DNA from: Patescibacteria group bacterium
Lineage (GTDB): Bacteria > Patescibacteriota > Patescibacteriia > Patescibacteriales > GWC2-42-12
DNA length: 14,848 bases
NCBI GenBank assembly: GCA_018827685.1
Contig: JAHJXD010000046.1
Coordinates: 1-14,848 of the forward strand
Direction: 5' to 3'
Part shown: positions 13,368 through 14,848 of the stretch, one piece after another
How positions within the stretch are numbered: the stretch's first letter is position 1
Layout: each line of letters begins with the position of its first letter
The notes under the pieces: generated by a model
Seen by the model: the letters and a program-made list of their open reading frames with translations, nothing else
What the model was told of the DNA's origin: nothing
The model's database searches: none
Translations under genes and position numbers: made by a program

Positions 13368-14777
13368 ATGAAAACAAAAATAATAACATTATTTCTCCTT
13401 TTCATTTTCCTGCTCACATCTGGTTTCGGTTGCAAACTGGTTGATCAGCAAACTCAGGATGCTATGAAGCCAATTACACTTACTTATTGGCGAGTTTATG
13501 ACGGCCAAGATGCTTTTGAAGAAATTTTAGCCGCCTACAAAAAGCTGCACCCTTTTATTACCATAAATTACCGTAAGTTGCGCTATAGTGAATATGAAAA
13601 CGAGCTAATAAATGCTTTGGCCGAAGATCGCGGACCGGATATTTTCTCTATTCACAATACTTGGACAAAAAAATATTTAAACAAAATCACGCCCATGCCC
13701 GCGACCATCACCATGGCTTACCCCGTGATCCGCGGCACTATCAAAAAAGAAGTTATCCCTGAATTAAGAACTGCTAAAAGCTTGGATTTAAATAGCCTAA
13801 AAAATAATTTTGTTGATGCGGTTTATCAAGACGTGGTTATCCCAACTCTGGACGAAAAAACCAAACAATATAAACAAAAAGTTTACGGCCTGCCTTTGTC
13901 GGTTGATACTTTAGCCATGTATTATAACAAAGATTTATTTAATAATGCCGGCGTAGCTGAACCGCCGGTTTACTGGAATAACATCTTCCAGCAAGACGTT
14001 AAAAAAATGACCAAACAAAACGATAAAGGCGAGATTATTCAATCAGGCGCAAGCTTAGGCGGCGCTAACAACATTGAACGCTATAGTGATATTTTATCAG
14101 TCTTAATGATGCAAAACGGATCAGTTATGATGGATGATAGCGACCAAGTTCTATTTAATAGAACGCCGGCAGCTTTTAAAGACCAAAAATATAATCCCGG
14201 GCTGGAAGCCTTGCGCTTTTATACTGATTTTAATAATCCGTCTAAAGAAGTGTATGCCTGGAATAAAAATCTTGACAATTCTTTAAATATGTTTACTCAA
14301 GGAAAATTAGGTATTATGTTTGGCTATGCCTATCATCTGCCAATCATTAAGGCGCAAGCGCCAAAACTTAATTTTAGTATTGCCAAACTGCCCCAGATTG
14401 AAGGCAACACACCAATTAACTTTGCTAATTATTGGATAGAAACCGTTTCCAATAAAAGCAAACATACTGATGAGTCTTGGGATTTTATTCAATTTGAGAC
14501 CCAGGCCGATCAAGTTAAAACTTATTTGGCCAAAGCTAAAAAACCCACGGCTTTGCGCGCTTTAGTTAATGAACAAATTAATGACCTAGATATAAGTGTT
14601 TTCGCTGAACAAGTTTTAACTGCTAAAAGCTGGTACAAAGGCGCTGATTCAAATGCCATGGAAAAAATATTCGCCGATATGATTGATACGGTAATTTTAT
14701 CCCAAGATAAAATAGAAAATGTAATAAATTTAACAGCTAACAAAGTTCAACAGACGGTTAATGTAAATAGCCAATAA
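13368..14777 (+). CDS. extracellular solute-binding lipoprotein (ABC importer family 1)
   Basis: This 469-aa substrate-capture lipoprotein belongs to the sugar/oligosaccharide-binding (family 1) class. It has a lipoprotein signal peptide with hydrophobic core 6-17 and a lipobox-like SGFGC, placing the lipidated cysteine at C22. The -3 residue is Gly rather than the usual Leu. Family features: ITLTYWRVYDGQDAFEEILAAYKK near the N-terminus of the mature part, EDRGPDIFSIHNTW (87-100), KVYGLPLSVDTLAMYYNKDLF (171-191), the conserved substrate-lobe strand and hinge region, and MFTQGKLGIMFGYAY later on. Ligand identity cannot be read from the sequence. No permease or ATPase gene lies in the window; they could follow downstream. 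It has its own promoter and is transcribed separately from smc-comM. Confidence 0.9.
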   Translation: MKTKIITLFLLFIFLLTSGFGCKLVDQQTQDAMKPITLTYWRVYDGQDAFEEILAAYKKLHPFITINYRKLRYSEYENELINALAEDRGPDIFSIHNTWTKKYLNKITPMPATITMAYPVIRGTIKKEVIPELRTAKSLDLNSLKNNFVDAVYQDVVIPTLDEKTKQYKQKVYGLPLSVDTLAMYYNKDLFNNAGVAEPPVYWNNIFQQDVKKMTKQNDKGEIIQSGASLGGANNIERYSDILSVLMMQNGSVMMDDSDQVLFNRTPAAFKDQKYNPGLEALRFYTDFNNPSKEVYAWNKNLDNSLNMFTQGKLGIMFGYAYHLPIIKAQAPKLNFSIAKLPQIEGNTPINFANYWIETVSNKSKHTDESWDFIQFETQADQVKTYLAKAKKPTALRALVNEQINDLDISVFAEQVLTAKSWYKGADSNAMEKIFADMIDTVILSQDKIENVINLTANKVQQTVNVNSQ

Positions 14778-14848
14778 CACTGATTGATAAAGTAAATTTT
14801 TAAATAAAATGAAAAACATTAAAAATTTTCAATTATATTATTGCTAAT

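Noticed and set aside
14809..14848. Possible start of the next gene (ATG at 14809)
   Set aside because: The frame stops after 12 codons at 14845-14847, still inside the window, so no partial gene can be supported.
14777..14848. Terminator after the solute-binding protein gene
   Set aside because: No stem with a following U-tract could be found in the remaining AT-rich 70 nt.

Overview
The window is an AT-rich bacterial chromosome segment. It has densely packed genes, very short intergenic gaps and few clear Shine-Dalgarno sequences. It also carries secreted proteins of a style common in the Candidate Phyla Radiation (Patescibacteria, probably a Parcubacteria-like lineage). That placement is an inference from gene style and composition; there is no rRNA here to confirm it. 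All genes read normally in the standard bacterial code.

Layout. Positions 35-4794 (+) hold a compact run: the glycolytic enzyme gpmI, then two signal-peptide proteins separated by 8 and 12 nt (a multidomain beta-rich surface protein with an internal duplication, and a smaller protein with a Thr/Ala-rich tail). This run converges on a minus-strand pair read from 7699 down to 4791: gyrA, then a single-cluster ferredoxin. The convergent stop codons overlap by 4 nt. GyrA has a ~77-residue N-terminal extension built largely from palindromic repeat DNA. Upstream of gyrA is a 122-bp segment bounded by inverted repeats that contains CGCTGA repeats. A minus-strand gene for a small single-pass membrane protein follows, with its own promoter.

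Positions 8328-9015 contain no protein gene. They hold tRNA-Arg(TCT) behind a clear promoter, a hairpin-rich spacer, tRNA-His(GTG) and the smc leader. The tRNA-His lies inside a 21-bp inverted repeat that recruits its own 3' acceptor strand and competes with the normal acceptor stem. This is the most unusual signal in the window. From 9016 (+) come an SMC ATPase that is short (885 aa) and shows no recognisable hinge, then comM (branch-migration helicase of transformation). A lipoprotein solute-binding protein with its own extended -10 promoter follows. The last ~70 nt hold no gene I can support.

How the genes fit together: gyrA, smc and comM all act on DNA (supercoiling, chromosome organisation, recombination of imported DNA). 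gpmI serves lower glycolysis. The secreted proteins and the lipoprotein face the outside and would serve surface contact or uptake. The two tRNA genes sit in what looks like one structured transcription unit.
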